Positions 36,156 to 47,582 of a stretch of 64,000 nt of DNA are shown piece by piece. The first letter of the stretch is position 1. Each line of letters starts with the position of its first letter. Source of the DNA: Sphingomonas sp. AX6 (GTDB taxonomy: Bacteria; Pseudomonadota; Alphaproteobacteria; Sphingomonadales; Sphingomonadaceae); contig NZ_LR733979.1 of assembly GCF_902506605.1 (NCBI RefSeq), positions 2,952,406-3,016,405 on the forward strand, in the 5' to 3' direction. The translations under genes and the position numbers were made by a program. The notes below the pieces were generated by a model. It was not told where the DNA came from, did not search any database, and was given only the letters and a program-made list of their open reading frames with translations.

Positions 36156-36587
36156 TTAACCCTCCAGGTGCGTCGTATCGCCGAGGCGAGCGACGACCTT
36201 GACCTTGATCGGCAGCTTCATCGCTGCACGCTCGAACGCTTCCGCAGCAAGCGGACCGGCAACGCCGTCCAGCTCGAACAGGATGCGGCCGGGCTTGACG
36301 CGGGCTGCCCAATATTCAGGCGCGCCCTTGCCCTTGCCCATGCGGACTTCGGCAGGCTTCGACGACACCGGAACGTCCGGGAATACGCGGATCCACAAAC
36401 GTCCCTGACGCTTGATGTGACGCGTGATCGCGCGGCGAGCCGCCTCGATCTGGCGTGCGGTGATCCGCTCCGGCTCCATCGCCTTCAGGCCATACGACCC
36501 GAAGTTCAGGCTGGTGCCACCCTTGGCGTCGCCATGGATGCGGCCCTTGAAGGCCTTGCGGAATTTTGTGCGCTTTGGTTGCAGCAT
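36156..36587 (-). CDS. rplP: 50S ribosomal protein L16
   Basis: 143-residue L16 ([48 protein letters not shown]). Contacts the A-site region of the 50S subunit. Located 10 bp after rpsC. Confidence 0.98.
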   Translation of the reverse strand: MLQPKRTKFRKAFKGRIHGDAKGGTSLNFGSYGLKAMEPERITARQIEAARRAITRHIKRQGRLWIRVFPDVPVSSKPAEVRMGKGKGAPEYWAARVKPGRILFELDGVAGPLAAEAFERAAMKLPIKVKVVARLGDTTHLEG

Positions 36588-36597
36588 TTTCTATTCC

Positions 36598-37308
36598 TTA
36601 GCGACGGTGGTCGTCGCGGGCCGGACGGACACCGGAGGTTTGAGCCTCCATCATCAACCGGTCCTGCGCCATCGGGTCATGGCCGAGAATCTCGCCCTTG
36701 AAGATCCACACCTTCACGCCGCACACGCCATAGGCGGTATGCGCGGTGGCTTCGGCATAATCGACGTTCGCGCGCAGCGTGTGCAGCGGAACGCGACCTT
36801 CGCGATACCATTCGGTACGCGCGATTTCGGCGCCACCCAGGCGACCGCCACAGGTGATACGAATGCCCTCTGCACCCAGGCGAAGTGCCGACTGGACCGC
36901 GCGCTTCATGGCACGACGGAACGCGATGCGACGCTCGAGCTGATCGGCCACGCCCTGGGCGACGAGCTTGGCGTCGACTTCGGGCTTGCGGATTTCGACG
37001 ATGTTCAGCGACACGTCCGACGAGGTCATCGACGCCAGCTTCTTGCGAAGCTTCTCGATGTCAGCGCCCTTCTTGCCGATGATCACGCCGGGGCGTGCTG
37101 CATAGATCGAGATGCGGCACAGCTTTGCCGGACGCTCGATCACGACCTTTGAGATCGCGGCCTGCTTCAGCGTTTCGGTGATGTACTTGCGGATCTTCAG
37201 ATCCTCAAGCAGCAGACGGCCATACTCGGCGCCTTCTGCATACCAGCGGCTGTCCCAGGTGCGGTTGATCTGGAGACGCAGACCGATCGGATTGCTCTTC
37301 TGACCCAT
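36598..37308 (-). CDS. rpsC: 30S ribosomal protein S3
   Basis: 236-residue S3 ([20 protein letters not shown], the KH-domain loop [19 protein letters not shown], and the C-terminal [19 protein letters not shown]). Located 3 bp after rplV. Confidence 0.98.
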   Translation of the reverse strand: MGQKSNPIGLRLQINRTWDSRWYAEGAEYGRLLLEDLKIRKYITETLKQAAISKVVIERPAKLCRISIYAARPGVIIGKKGADIEKLRKKLASMTSSDVSLNIVEIRKPEVDAKLVAQGVADQLERRIAFRRAMKRAVQSALRLGAEGIRITCGGRLGGAEIARTEWYREGRVPLHTLRANVDYAEATAHTAYGVCGVKVWIFKGEILGHDPMAQDRLMMEAQTSGVRPARDDHRR

Positions 37309-37311
37309 GAC

Positions 37312-37689
37312 TTACGCCTCTTCCTGCTCGCGAACGACAATCCGAAGGCGCGAGAACGGCTTCAGGATGCGGGTCGACTTGCCACGACCGCGCGTTGCGA
37401 AACGCTTCATCGTGATCGCCTTGCCGACCGACGCCTCGGCGACGACGAGGGCGTCGACGTCGAGATTGTGGTTGTTTTCCGCATTGGCGATGGCCGATGC
37501 CAGAACCTTGCGTGCGTCGACCGCCATCGCCTTCGTCGAGAACGAAAGGATGTTCATCGCATCGCCGACCTTGCGGCCGCGGATCAGGCCCGCGACAAGG
37601 TTCAGCTTCTGCGCCGAACCCCGGATCTGGGTGCCGACCGACAGCGCCTCGTTATCAGCGACGCGGCGCGGAGCTTTCTGCTTGCTCAT
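37312..37689 (-). CDS. rplV: 50S ribosomal protein L22
   Basis: 125-residue L22 lining the exit tunnel ([56 protein letters not shown]). Overlaps rpsS by one base. Confidence 0.98.
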   Translation of the reverse strand: MSKQKAPRRVADNEALSVGTQIRGSAQKLNLVAGLIRGRKVGDAMNILSFSTKAMAVDARKVLASAIANAENNHNLDVDALVVAEASVGKAITMKRFATRGRGKSTRILKPFSRLRIVVREQEEA

Positions 37690-37967
37690 CAGCGCTTGCC
37701 CTTCTTGTCGGCGGCGTGGCCTGGGAAGTAGCGCGTGGGCGCGAATTCACCGAGCTTCATGCCGACCATTTCCTCGTTCACCGACACCGGCACGAACTTG
37801 CGGCCGTTATAGACGTTGAACGTCAGACCAACGAACTGCGGCAGGATCGTTGAGCGACGCGACCAGGTCTTGATCGGACCCGAACGGCTGCCTGCATCCT
37901 GTGCGACTTCTGCTTTCTTGAGCAGGTGAAGGTCCACGAACGGACCCTTCCATACCGAGCGAGCCAT
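37689..37967 (-). CDS. rpsS: 30S ribosomal protein S19
   Basis: 92-residue S19 ([59 protein letters not shown]). One-base overlaps with rplB upstream and rplV downstream. Confidence 0.98.
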   Translation of the reverse strand: MARSVWKGPFVDLHLLKKAEVAQDAGSRSGPIKTWSRRSTILPQFVGLTFNVYNGRKFVPVSVNEEMVGMKLGEFAPTRYFPGHAADKKGKR

Positions 37968-38815
37968 TACTTCTTCCTCGCGTGACGGCTACGGATGATC
38001 ATCTTGTCCGTCGCCTTGTTGTGGCGGGTGCGCGCACCCTTGGTCGGCTTGCCCCAGGGGGTGACCGGATGACGGCCGCCCGAGGTCCGGCCTTCACCAC
38101 CGCCGTGCGGATGGTCGACCGGGTTCTTTGCGACGCCGCGGGTCAGCGGGCGAATGCCCTTCCAACGGTTGCGGCCTGCCTTGCCCTGATTCTGGTTCTG
38201 GTTGTCCGGGTTGGACACCGCACCGACCGTACCCATGCAATTTGCATGGATGTAGCGCTGCTCGCCCGAATTCAGGCGAACGATGACCATGCCGCGGTCG
38301 CGACCGACGACCTGCACATAGGTGCCTGCCGAACGTGCGATCTGACCACCCTTGCCCGGCTTCATCTCCACATTGTGGACGATGGTGCCGACAGGCACCT
38401 GACCCAGCTCCATGGCGTTGCCCGGCTTCACGTCGGTCTTCTTGCCCGCGACGACCTTGTCGCCAACGGCCAGACGCTGCGGCGCCAGGATATAGGCGAT
38501 GCGATCCTTGCCCGCTTCGTCTGCACCATAGTTGACCAGCGCGATGAACGCGGTGCGGTTGGGATCATATTCGATCCGCTCGACCGTGCCGTCGACATCC
38601 CACAGGCGGCGCTTGAAATCGACGATGCGATAACGCTGCTTGTGGCCACCCGCGATACCGCGGCTGGTGACGTGACCCTTGTTGTTGCGGCCACCGGTCT
38701 TGCGCTTGCCTTCGGTCAGCGCCTTGACGGGGCCTCCCTTGTGCAGGCCCGAGCGGTCGATCAGGACGAGCGCGCGGCGTGCCGGCGACGTCGGATTAAA
38801 ATGCTTGAGTGCCAT
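37967..38815 (-). CDS. rplB: 50S ribosomal protein L2
   Basis: 282-residue L2, essential for the peptidyl transferase centre. [18 protein letters not shown] at the start and the near-invariant HPHGGGEGR motif towards the C-terminus, holding the His equivalent to E. coli His229. It lies 4 bp after rplW. Confidence 0.98.
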   Translation of the reverse strand: MALKHFNPTSPARRALVLIDRSGLHKGGPVKALTEGKRKTGGRNNKGHVTSRGIAGGHKQRYRIVDFKRRLWDVDGTVERIEYDPNRTAFIALVNYGADEAGKDRIAYILAPQRLAVGDKVVAGKKTDVKPGNAMELGQVPVGTIVHNVEMKPGKGGQIARSAGTYVQVVGRDRGMVIVRLNSGEQRYIHANCMGTVGAVSNPDNQNQNQGKAGRNRWKGIRPLTRGVAKNPVDHPHGGGEGRTSGGRHPVTPWGKPTKGARTRHNKATDKMIIRSRHARKK

Positions 38816-38819
38816 TGCC

Positions 38820-39134
38820 TCAGATCCCCGTCGTGACGTCGATCGAATCGCCGTCCTTCAGCGTCACGATCGCTTTCTTCATGTCCGAACGCTTGTAGGG
38901 AGCACCCTTCCAGCGCTTGGTCTTGCCCTTCTGGACGATCGTATTCACGCGCGTCACGGAGACGTTGAACAGCGCTTCTACGGCTGCCTTGATCTCGGGC
39001 TTGGTTGCGTCGTTCGCGACCTTGAACACCACCGCGTTCTGCTCGCTGACGAGCGTCGACTTCTCGGTGATGTGGGGCGCGAGCACCACGTCGTAATGGC
39101 GGATATCGACCGCCTTGGTCGGCTTTTTAGCCAT
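38820..39134 (-). CDS. rplW: 50S ribosomal protein L23
   Basis: 104-residue L23, the docking site for trigger factor and SRP at the exit tunnel ([40 protein letters not shown]). Overlaps rplD by 8 bp. Confidence 0.98.
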   Translation of the reverse strand: MAKKPTKAVDIRHYDVVLAPHITEKSTLVSEQNAVVFKVANDATKPEIKAAVEALFNVSVTRVNTIVQKGKTKRWKGAPYKRSDMKKAIVTLKDGDSIDVTTGI

Positions 39135-39765
39135 TGAAACGCGCCTCCAGCTTTTCGACAGCGGCGCGGGTCAGCACCAGCGTGTCATGCTTCAGGATAT
39201 CATAGACGTTGGCGCCCACGGCCGGCATCACGCTGATTTCCGACAGGTTGCCGGCGGCCAGTGCGAAGCTGTTTTCGACCATGTCGCCATCGATGACGAG
39301 TGCGGTCTTGCCGAAGCCCAGCTTGGCCAGGTCGCCCTTCAGCGCCTTGGTCTTCGCGTCCTTCAGCGTCAGGCTGTCCATGACGATCAGCGAACCCGCC
39401 TTGGCATGGCTCGAAAGCGCCATCTTCAGGCCAAGTGCACGAATCTTCTTGTTCAGCGACGGATTGAAGTCACGGACGCGCGCACCGTGAGCCTTACCAC
39501 CGCCGACGAAGATCGGCGCACGGCGATCGCCGTGACGTGCCGTACCGCCGCCCTTCTGGCGACCGAACTTCTTGCCGGTGCGGGCAACGTCGGAACGCTC
39601 GCGCGTACCGCGTGCGGTCGCACGACGCTTTTCGAGCTGCCAGGTCACGACGCGGTGCAGAATGTCTGCGCGCGGGTCGAGACCGAAGACGTCGTCGTTC
39701 AGCTCGATATCGGCCTTGCCGCCATCGACCTTCTTACCGTCGAGGGTTTGAACCTTGATCTTCAC
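39127..39765 (-). CDS. rplD: 50S ribosomal protein L4
   Basis: 212-residue L4 ([40 protein letters not shown], which includes the exit-tunnel loop). Start is GTG 39765. In enterobacteria L4 represses the S10 operon. Just 2 bp after rplC. Confidence 0.97.
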   Translation of the reverse strand: MKIKVQTLDGKKVDGGKADIELNDDVFGLDPRADILHRVVTWQLEKRRATARGTRERSDVARTGKKFGRQKGGGTARHGDRRAPIFVGGGKAHGARVRDFNPSLNKKIRALGLKMALSSHAKAGSLIVMDSLTLKDAKTKALKGDLAKLGFGKTALVIDGDMVENSFALAAGNLSEISVMPAVGANVYDILKHDTLVLTRAAVEKLEARFNG

Positions 39766-39767
39766 GC

Positions 39768-40628
39768 TCAGCCCTCCTTGCCGGTTTCGGTGGCGCCATC
39801 GGCTTCACCCGCATCGGGGTTCACCGTGCCTGCACCGGCATCATCGGCAGCAACGACGCCTGCTGCGACTTCTTCGTCGCTCGGCAGTGCCGGAATTTCA
39901 TGAACTGCACCGTCTTCGACCGAAGCGACGACATGCTCTTCGCCATTGTGCTTGGGATCGCGGATCGCGGCGGGGAACGGCGCATCGGCGTGACGCGCGA
40001 CCTTCACCGAATCCTTGACGATCAACCAGCCACCCTTCGAGCCGGGGACCGACCCCTTGACGAAGATCAGGCCGCGCTCGACGTCGGTGAAGACGACTTC
40101 TAGATTTTGTTGGGTGCGATTGCGCGCGCCCATATGGCCTGCCATCTTCTTGTTCTTGAAGACGCGACCCGGATCCTGACGCTGACCGGTCGAACCATGC
40201 GCACGGTGCGAAACCGAAACGCCGTGGGTTGCGCGCATCCCGCCGAAGTTCCAGCGCTTCATGGCGCCGGCAAAGCCCTTGCCCTGCGTGACGCCTTGAA
40301 TGTCGACCATCTGACCGGCGACGTAGTGGTCAGCCGAGATTTCGGCGCCCACTTCGAGGACGGCGTCGTCGGACACGCGGAATTCAACGAGCTTCGCCTT
40401 AGGCTCCACTTCGGCCTTGCCGAAATGGCCACGCTGCGGCTTGGCGACGTTCTTCGACTTGGCGGTGCCTGCACCCACCTGAACTGCGACATAACCGTCG
40501 CGGTCTTGTTCGCGAACGGAGACAACCTGTGCGCCTTCGAGTGACAGAACGGTTACCGGCACGTGCCGACCATCGTCCTGGAACAGGCGGGTCATCCCCA
40601 TTTTCTTCGCGATCACGCCAGTACGCAT
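39768..40628 (-). CDS. rplC: 50S ribosomal protein L3 with acidic C-terminal extension
   Basis: 286-residue L3. Residues 1-225 match the family, including [20 protein letters not shown] and the [20 protein letters not shown] loop with Gln150, the usual methylation site. The last ~60 residues are Ala/Glu/Asp-rich and not found in the ~209-residue E. coli protein. ATG 40628 gives the canonical [12 protein letters not shown] start; a longer open frame upstream is rejected. It is separated from rpsJ by 260 bp of structured sequence. Confidence 0.97.
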   Translation of the reverse strand: MRTGVIAKKMGMTRLFQDDGRHVPVTVLSLEGAQVVSVREQDRDGYVAVQVGAGTAKSKNVAKPQRGHFGKAEVEPKAKLVEFRVSDDAVLEVGAEISADHYVAGQMVDIQGVTQGKGFAGAMKRWNFGGMRATHGVSVSHRAHGSTGQRQDPGRVFKNKKMAGHMGARNRTQQNLEVVFTDVERGLIFVKGSVPGSKGGWLIVKDSVKVARHADAPFPAAIRDPKHNGEEHVVASVEDGAVHEIPALPSDEEVAAGVVAADDAGAGTVNPDAGEADGATETGKEG

Positions 40629-40705
40629 GATCCATATACTCCTATAACAGAGGCCCACGAGAACCCCATGTTCCCGCGGGCGTGACAACCCTGGTAGTGT
40701 GCGAG

Positions 40706-40775
40706 CCCCGTCCGGGCCGAAGTTCCAGCCAAGGCCGGAACAAGACGGGGGACGCGGGCCCGGGGCGAACCCCGG
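40706..40775 (-). promoter_or_regulatory. Structured non-coding element upstream of rplC
   Basis: Two adjacent hairpins in the 260-bp rpsJ-rplC gap. 40706-40750 has outer arms CCCCGTC/GACGGGG and inner GTTCC/GGAAC. 40760-40775 is CCGGGG-CGAA-CCCCGG. It could be a regulatory leader or processing site for the rest of the S10 operon. Function inferred only. Confidence 0.45.
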
Positions 40776-40888
40776 CGGTATCCCTAACTTGTCTGAGGTT
40801 TTACCCTCGTGGCTCACCCGGATCGGGGAGCCTGTTTCCGGCCAGACGGCGCGAAAACGAATCTCGTCTCTATCGAGAAGCGGCGTCC

Positions 40889-41197
40889 TTACGCCAGCTT
40901 GATCTCAACATCAACACCCGCTGCAAGATCGAGCTTCATCAGCGCATCGACCGTCTGCGGAGTCGGCTGAACGATGTCGAGCATCCGCTTGTAGGTGCGG
41001 GTCTCGAACTGCTCGCGCGACTTCTTATCGATGTGCGGGCCACGGTTGACCGTGAACTTGTCGATATGGGTGGGCAGCGGAATGGGGCCACGGATCAGTG
41101 CGCCGGTGCGACGCGCGGTGTCGGCGATGTCGCCGGCAGCCTGGTCGAGCACGCGATGGTCGAACGCCTTCAGGCGAATGCGGATATTGTTGTCCAT
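40889..41197 (-). CDS. rpsJ: 30S ribosomal protein S10
   Basis: 102-residue S10/NusE ([59 protein letters not shown]). Also a transcription antitermination factor. First gene of the S10 operon; tuf and a lipoprotein gene lie upstream. Confidence 0.98.
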   Translation of the reverse strand: MDNNIRIRLKAFDHRVLDQAAGDIADTARRTGALIRGPIPLPTHIDKFTVNRGPHIDKKSREQFETRTYKRMLDIVQPTPQTVDALMKLDLAAGVDVEIKLA

Positions 41198-41235
41198 GTC
41201 CCTACCGATGCGAAAGAGCGGGGCTGCTCATCCTG

Positions 41236-41266
41236 TCGTCATCCCGGCGAATACCGGGGTGACGGC
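41236..41266. repeat. Single REP-like hairpin unit
   Basis: CGTCATCCCGG and CCGGGGTGACG pair around a short centre. Located 39 bp upstream of rpsJ; related to the CGTCA/TGACG-ended types D, E and F but present as one unit. Confidence 0.6.
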
Positions 41267-41412
41267 CGAAGGCCGCCTCTTGCTGGTTCAAACGAAAACT
41301 GAAGGCGGGCCACTACAGCGGACGGGCGTTGCAATCAACCCCGGATTTCAGATTTTTCGCAGCGACCGGCAGAAATCCGGGCGAAACCCATCCCTGCCAC
41401 TTGGGCAAGTCC

Positions 41413-41907
41413 CTACCAGCAACGCCCCGTGGGCTGCCCCCGCTCAGGCAGAATACGCAAACGGCGCTTTCCCCAATAGGTGATGTCGATCGAAACCCGA
41501 ACCGGCGAGCCCGCCTTTGTCAGGATCCGCTGGTCGCCGCGATCCTCCTGACCGGTTCGGCATTGATCCCAGCCCTGCTCAGCCAGTTCGTTGCCGATCC
41601 GCGACATCGCCGATTGGTCGGTTTCGCTCCACAGGCTCACTTCGTGGAAGCCGCTCGCCCCCTCATTTCCAAGCGCATCGACGGCGGCGTGATAAGATCC
41701 CCCTCCCCCAAACTCGACGCCCTCCCGCCGACAGCGCAGATAACGGCCAAGCTCCATGCAGCGCGCAAATCCCGCGCTACGGGCAAAGTCCAGATCGCCG
41801 GTCACCGGAAGACCCTCGAAGGACAGATTGGCGGGCGGAGGCGCGTCTGGCGCGCGTTCGCAAGCGGTGGCCAGCGCCAGCGATAGAATAAGCGCGATCT
41901 GCCGCAT
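41413..41907 (-). CDS. Putative lipoprotein between tuf and rpsJ
   Basis: 164-residue protein of unknown function. [20 protein letters not shown] is a lipoprotein signal with Cys at about position 16. The mature part contains further Cys residues ([24 protein letters not shown] and a terminal RCW). ATG 41907 starts the signal; upstream in-frame starts add a non-signal extension. It interrupts the usual tuf-rpsJ linkage and is flanked by the tuf terminator with a REP-like repeat and by rpsJ. Confidence 0.75.
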   Translation of the reverse strand: MRQIALILSLALATACERAPDAPPPANLSFEGLPVTGDLDFARSAGFARCMELGRYLRCRREGVEFGGGGSYHAAVDALGNEGASGFHEVSLWSETDQSAMSRIGNELAEQGWDQCRTGQEDRGDQRILTKAGSPVRVSIDITYWGKRRLRILPERGQPTGRCW

Positions 41908-41992
41908 CCAACCTCGTCCACCCAACATCAATGCCGTTGTTGCCGATCAAGTCCGCTCACAGGGAGATTTTCTCGGATTGGTGCCACACTAG

Positions 41993-42070
41993 CCGTTCGT
42001 TTCGAGCGAAGTCGAGAAAAGTGAAGCAATCGCAGAGAATGCGTTTCTCGACTTCGCTCGAAACGAACGG
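41993..42070. repeat. REP-like inverted repeat, type A
   Basis: CCGTTCGTTTCGAGCGAAGT and its complement near the right end, about 35 bp apart, downstream of tuf and upstream of the lipoprotein gene. Confidence 0.9.
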
Positions 42071-42135
42071 ACGGGAGCATGTCATTCTTCTGCTAGCGGG
42101 GTCCGCCAGTTGGCACTCCTTGCTCACACATCGGA

Positions 42136-42173
42136 AACAAGAAAAGCCCGGCCTCCCTCTCGGGAAGCCGGGC
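42136..42173 (-). terminator. Rho-independent terminator after tuf
   Basis: On the minus strand GCCCGGCTTCCC pairs with GGGAGGCCGGGC around GAGA, followed by TTTTCTTGTTT. It lies about 35 bp after the tuf stop and should end the str operon. Confidence 0.9.
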
Positions 42174-42207
42174 CTTCTCATTTCCAACCCTTTGGAGGGT
42201 CGAATAC

Positions 42208-43401
42208 TTACTTGTCGATGGCGCTCACGACACCCGCGCCGACGGTACGACCGCCTTCACGGATGGTGAAACGCTGGCCGACGTCCATGGCGATCGGTGC
42301 GATCAGCTTGATGCCAAGTGCGACGTTGTCGCCGGGCATCACCATTTCGGTGCCCTCGGGCAGCTCGACGGTGCCGGTCACGTCGGTCGTGCGGAAGTAG
42401 AACTGCGGACGATAGTTCGCAAAGAACGGCGTGTGACGACCGCCTTCTTCCTTCGACAGCACGTACACTTCCGACTTGAACTCGGTGTGCGGCTTGATCG
42501 AGCCGGGCTTGCAGAGAACCTGGCCACGCTCGACTTCGTCGCGAGCGACGCCGCGGATCAGCGCGCCGACGTTATCGCCAGCCTGGCCCTGGTCGAGCAG
42601 CTTGCGGAACATTTCGACGCCCGTGACGGTGGTCTTGCGGACTTCCGGATGGATGCCGACGATTTCGACTTCTTCGCCGACCTTGACGATGCCGGTTTCG
42701 ACGCGACCAGTGACGACCGTGCCGCGACCCGAGATCGAGAACACGTCTTCGATCGGCATCATGAACGGCTTGTCGAGCGGACGCTCGGGCTGCGGGATGT
42801 ACTCGTCAACGGCCTTCATCAGTTCGAGCACGGCTTCCTTGCCGAACTTGTCGTTCGAACCCGAAAGCGCGCAGGTTGCCGAACCCTTGATGACGGGAAT
42901 GTCGTCGCCGGGGAATTCATACGCGCTGAGAAGCTCGCGGATTTCCATTTCGACCAGCTCGAGGATTTCCTCGTCGTCGACCAGATCGACCTTGTTCATG
43001 AACACGACCATTGCAGGCACGCCAACCTGACGGGCGAGCAGGATGTGCTCGCGGGTCTGCGGCATCGGGCCGTCGGTTGCCGACACGACCAGGATCGCGC
43101 CGTCCATCTGCGCCGCACCGGTGATCATGTTCTTCACATAATCGGCGTGGCCCGGGCAATCGACGTGCGCATAGTGGCGGTTTTCGGTTTCATATTCGAC
43201 GTGTGCGGTCGAAATGGTGATGCCGCGCTCGCGCTCTTCGGGAGCCTTGTCGATGTTGGCGAAATCAACGGCGGTGCCGCCCGAGGTTTCTGCCAGCACC
43301 TTGGTGATCGCCGCGGTCAGCGACGTCTTGCCATGGTCGACGTGACCGATGGTGCCGATGTTGAGGTGCGGCTTGTTCCGCTCGAATTTTGCCTTGGCCA
43401 T
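42208..43401 (-). CDS. tuf: Elongation factor Tu
   Basis: 397-residue GTPase delivering aminoacyl-tRNA. G1 [10 protein letters not shown]3 [13 protein letters not shown]4 NKVD and the C-terminal domain ([20 protein letters not shown]) are intact. Last gene of the str operon, 103 bp after fusA, followed by a strong terminator. Confidence 0.98.
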   Translation of the reverse strand: MAKAKFERNKPHLNIGTIGHVDHGKTSLTAAITKVLAETSGGTAVDFANIDKAPEERERGITISTAHVEYETENRHYAHVDCPGHADYVKNMITGAAQMDGAILVVSATDGPMPQTREHILLARQVGVPAMVVFMNKVDLVDDEEILELVEMEIRELLSAYEFPGDDIPVIKGSATCALSGSNDKFGKEAVLELMKAVDEYIPQPERPLDKPFMMPIEDVFSISGRGTVVTGRVETGIVKVGEEVEIVGIHPEVRKTTVTGVEMFRKLLDQGQAGDNVGALIRGVARDEVERGQVLCKPGSIKPHTEFKSEVYVLSKEEGGRHTPFFANYRPQFYFRTTDVTGTVELPEGTEMVMPGDNVALGIKLIAPIAMDVGQRFTIREGGRTVGAGVVSAIDK

Positions 43402-43504
43402 TGTTTCCTACCTTCTGAGTCTTAGTCCGCGCCACGCAGGGAATCGCTGGAACGCGGCCCCATAGCGGCTGTGTTTGGTTTACGCCAGTCCCGAGCGATT
43501 ACGC

Positions 43505-45601
<2,097 letters not shown>

Positions 45602-45646
45602 GGTCGTAACTCCTGTGCCGCATGGGCGCGGCGGTTTGAAAATTTT

Positions 45647-45757
45647 CCGTTCGTCCCGAGCGAAGTCGAGGGACTTGGCCGACGAAAGCCGAGGATTACA
45701 GCGCCTCACCTTCTCGCTTCGCCAGAAATGTCCCTCGACTACGCTTGGGACGAACGG
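45647..45757. repeat. REP-like inverted repeat, type A variant
   Basis: Arms CCGTTCGTCCCGAGCGAAGT and its complement ending GGGACGAACGG, separated by about 55 bp. Lies between rpsG and fusA. The core reads GTCGAGGGAC rather than GTCGAGAAAC. Confidence 0.8.
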
Positions 45758-45796
45758 TGGTGGGAGTGAGCCGTGCGGCCCACCCCCATATAGGTC

Positions 45797-46267
45797 TTAC
45801 CAGCGGTAATGCGAGAAGGCGCGGTTCGCTTCCGCCATGCGGTGCGTGTCTTCGCGCTTCTTCACGGCGTTGCCGCGGTTGTTGGCAGCATCCATCAGTT
45901 CACCCGACAGGCGTGCCGCCATCGTGTTTTCGCTGCGCGCGCGCGCCGCACCGATCAGCCAGCGGATCGCTAGCGCCTGGGCGCGTTCGGGACGCACTTC
46001 GACCGGAACCTGGTACGTCGCACCGCCAACGCGGCGCGAACGGACTTCGATGCCCGGCGCGATGTTGTTCAGCGCTTCGTGGAAGACGCCGATCGGCTCC
46101 TTCTTCGCACGCTGTTCGACGGTTTCGAGCGCACCGTAAACGATGTTTTCGGCAACCGACTTCTTGCCGTCCAGCATGACCGAATTCATGAACTTGGACA
46201 GAACCTCATCCCCATATTTGGGATCGGGCAGGATGATACGCTTTTCTGGGCGACGACGACGTGCCAT
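45797..46267 (-). CDS. rpsG: 30S ribosomal protein S7
   Basis: 156-residue head-assembly protein ([60 protein letters not shown]). 50 bp after rpsL in the str operon. In enterobacteria S7 represses this operon. Confidence 0.98.
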   Translation of the reverse strand: MARRRRPEKRIILPDPKYGDEVLSKFMNSVMLDGKKSVAENIVYGALETVEQRAKKEPIGVFHEALNNIAPGIEVRSRRVGGATYQVPVEVRPERAQALAIRWLIGAARARSENTMAARLSGELMDAANNRGNAVKKREDTHRMAEANRAFSHYRW

Positions 46268-46317
46268 TTCAAATTCCTTCTAAACTTCAGCCGTGATGAT
46301 CGAACAGGTCGATCGGC

Positions 46318-46689
46318 TTACTTCGGACGCTTTGCGCCGTACTTGGAACGCGACTGCTTGCGGTCCTTGACACCCTGGGTATCGAGAACGCCGCGCAGGA
46401 CGTGATAACGCACGCCGGGAAGATCGCGCACACGACCGCCGCGGATCAGCACGACGCTGTGTTCCTGGAGATTGTGGCCTTCGCCCGGAATGTAGCTGAT
46501 GACTTCGCGCTGGTTCGTCAGGCGAACCTTGGCGACCTTGCGAAGCGCCGAGTTCGGCTTTTTCGGGGTCGTCGTGTAAACGCGAGTGCAGACGCCGCGC
46601 TTTTGCGGGTTCTGTTCCATCGCAGGGACCTTGGACTTGGCCTTCTGCGGGTCGCGGCCCTTGCGGACCAACTGGTTGATCGTTGGCAT
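46318..46689 (-). CDS. rpsL: 30S ribosomal protein S12, with Arg at position 88
   Basis: 123-residue decoding-centre protein ([53 protein letters not shown]). Counting Met as 1, Lys43 is wild type but position 88 is Arg in [10 protein letters not shown], where most bacteria have Lys. The K88R change is a known streptomycin-resistance substitution in E. coli and Mycobacterium. Asp89, the methylthiolation site, is kept. ATG 46689 is chosen; an upstream extension in the same frame is not S12-like. First gene of the str operon, behind a strong promoter. Confidence 0.97.
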   Translation of the reverse strand: MPTINQLVRKGRDPQKAKSKVPAMEQNPQKRGVCTRVYTTTPKKPNSALRKVAKVRLTNQREVISYIPGEGHNLQEHSVVLIRGGRVRDLPGVRYHVLRGVLDTQGVKDRKQSRSKYGAKRPK

Positions 46690-46881
46690 GAAGCCCTTCA
46701 CCTTTTTGTTGCCGGAAAACCCGGCGGTTACTCTGCTGGAGCCCCTGGTCGTGCAATACAAGAAGGCCTGGCAGGCAACGCCCCCCGGCCCTCGTCTCCA
46801 ACAACGTTCAGCTCTTGCGCCCCAAACGCACGACCGGAAGGTCGCGGGAATCGGCATCGCCGACCGCTTGGGAACGGCGGG

Positions 46882-46910
46882 CCTATACGCGCGAGGGGTG
46901 AGAGCGTCAA
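46882..46910 (-). promoter_or_regulatory. Sigma-70-type promoter of the str operon
   Basis: On the minus strand TTGACG (46910-46905) and TATAGG (46887-46882) are separated by exactly 17 bp. It lies about 195 bp upstream of the rpsL ATG and 68 bp after the mazF stop. The leader between contains a small GCCGG/CCGGC hairpin near 46710-46725. Confidence 0.75.
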
Positions 46911-46977
46911 CAGCGTCGGAGGCCAATAGGGATGGCGGCAGGGACAAGCGCCACGTCCCCAACCAGCACCCGCCCTG

Positions 46978-47334
46978 TCAGGCGGCTCCGTTCAACCCGA
47001 ACAGTGCGGCGAGCGCATCTGACACGGCGTCGGCATCGTGTTCTCCAAGCCACCCTGCACGCTTCAGAATAAGGTTCGCATCCAGCGTGAACAGCTTCAT
47101 GCGGACGCGGCACTCGACTGCAAGTCCCGCGGTCGCAACGTCCGTCAACGGCACATCCAGCGGCCAGTTCGACCGCGCGGCCCGTGTAATCATTGCCAGT
47201 ACGTGGCTGCCGGTATCGGCAACAAACTGCGCGTCGGAAAGGATCAATGCGGGGCGACGCAGGCTGGCATCGCGATCGGTGAACGGAAACGGCACGACGA
47301 CAACGTCGAACCGGTCATAGCTCACGCCATGCAT
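46978..47334 (-). CDS. PemK/MazF-type endoribonuclease toxin
   Basis: 118-residue protein of the MazF/PemK growth-inhibitor fold, predicted to cleave mRNA. The N-terminal strand with the conserved basic loop is visible (FDVVVVPFPFTDRDASLRRPALILS), followed by the middle strand region MITRAARSNWPLD. The ATG at 47334 lies inside the 3' end of the antitoxin gene (about 20 bp overlap); GTG three codons later is an alternative. Lies directly upstream of the str operon promoter. Confidence 0.88.
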   Translation of the reverse strand: MHGVSYDRFDVVVVPFPFTDRDASLRRPALILSDAQFVADTGSHVLAMITRAARSNWPLDVPLTDVATAGLAVECRVRMKLFTLDANLILKRAGWLGEHDADAVSDALAALFGLNGAA

Positions 47335-47545
47335 CCATATCGGCGTCGCTCAACCATTCCTCGGCGAGCGACCGGTCGATGCCTTTAAGATACAGCAGAT
47401 CGAGCGCGGTCGCCTTGCGGACGCGCGCGACTCCGGCATCATCGACAACCCATTCGATGGCGTCCCCCGCCTTCAACCCCAACGCTGCCCGGATTTCCGC
47501 AGGGACCGTGGCCTGATGTTTGGACGTGATCTTGGTAATCTCCAT
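47315..47545 (-). CDS. AbrB/MazE-family antitoxin
   Basis: 76-residue protein with an N-terminal SpoVT-AbrB swapped-hairpin DNA-binding domain (MEITKITSKHQATVPAEIRAALGLKAGDAIEW). The C-terminal tail would wrap the toxin. Its ATG at 47545 lies within a near-perfect 30-bp palindrome, the likely autoregulatory operator; no Shine-Dalgarno sequence is evident, so leaderless translation is possible. Overlaps the toxin gene downstream, the usual antitoxin-first order. Confidence 0.88.
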   Translation of the reverse strand: MEITKITSKHQATVPAEIRAALGLKAGDAIEWVVDDAGVARVRKATALDLLYLKGIDRSLAEEWLSDADMDAWREL

Positions 47546-47570
47546 GGGGTATTACGTAATATCCCATGGA
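47541..47570. promoter_or_regulatory. mazEF operator palindrome
   Basis: A 30-bp inverted repeat with 14 of 15 pairs matching (outer TCCATGGG/CCCATGGA, centre TATTACGTAATA). It covers the mazE start codon. AbrB-type antitoxins bind such palindromes with their toxin to repress the operon. Confidence 0.75.
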
Positions 47571-47582
47571 TGCCGACGCAAA

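Noticed and set aside
46690..46962. N-terminal extension of S12
   Set aside because: Sequence is leader DNA between a clear promoter and the canonical MPTINQL start.
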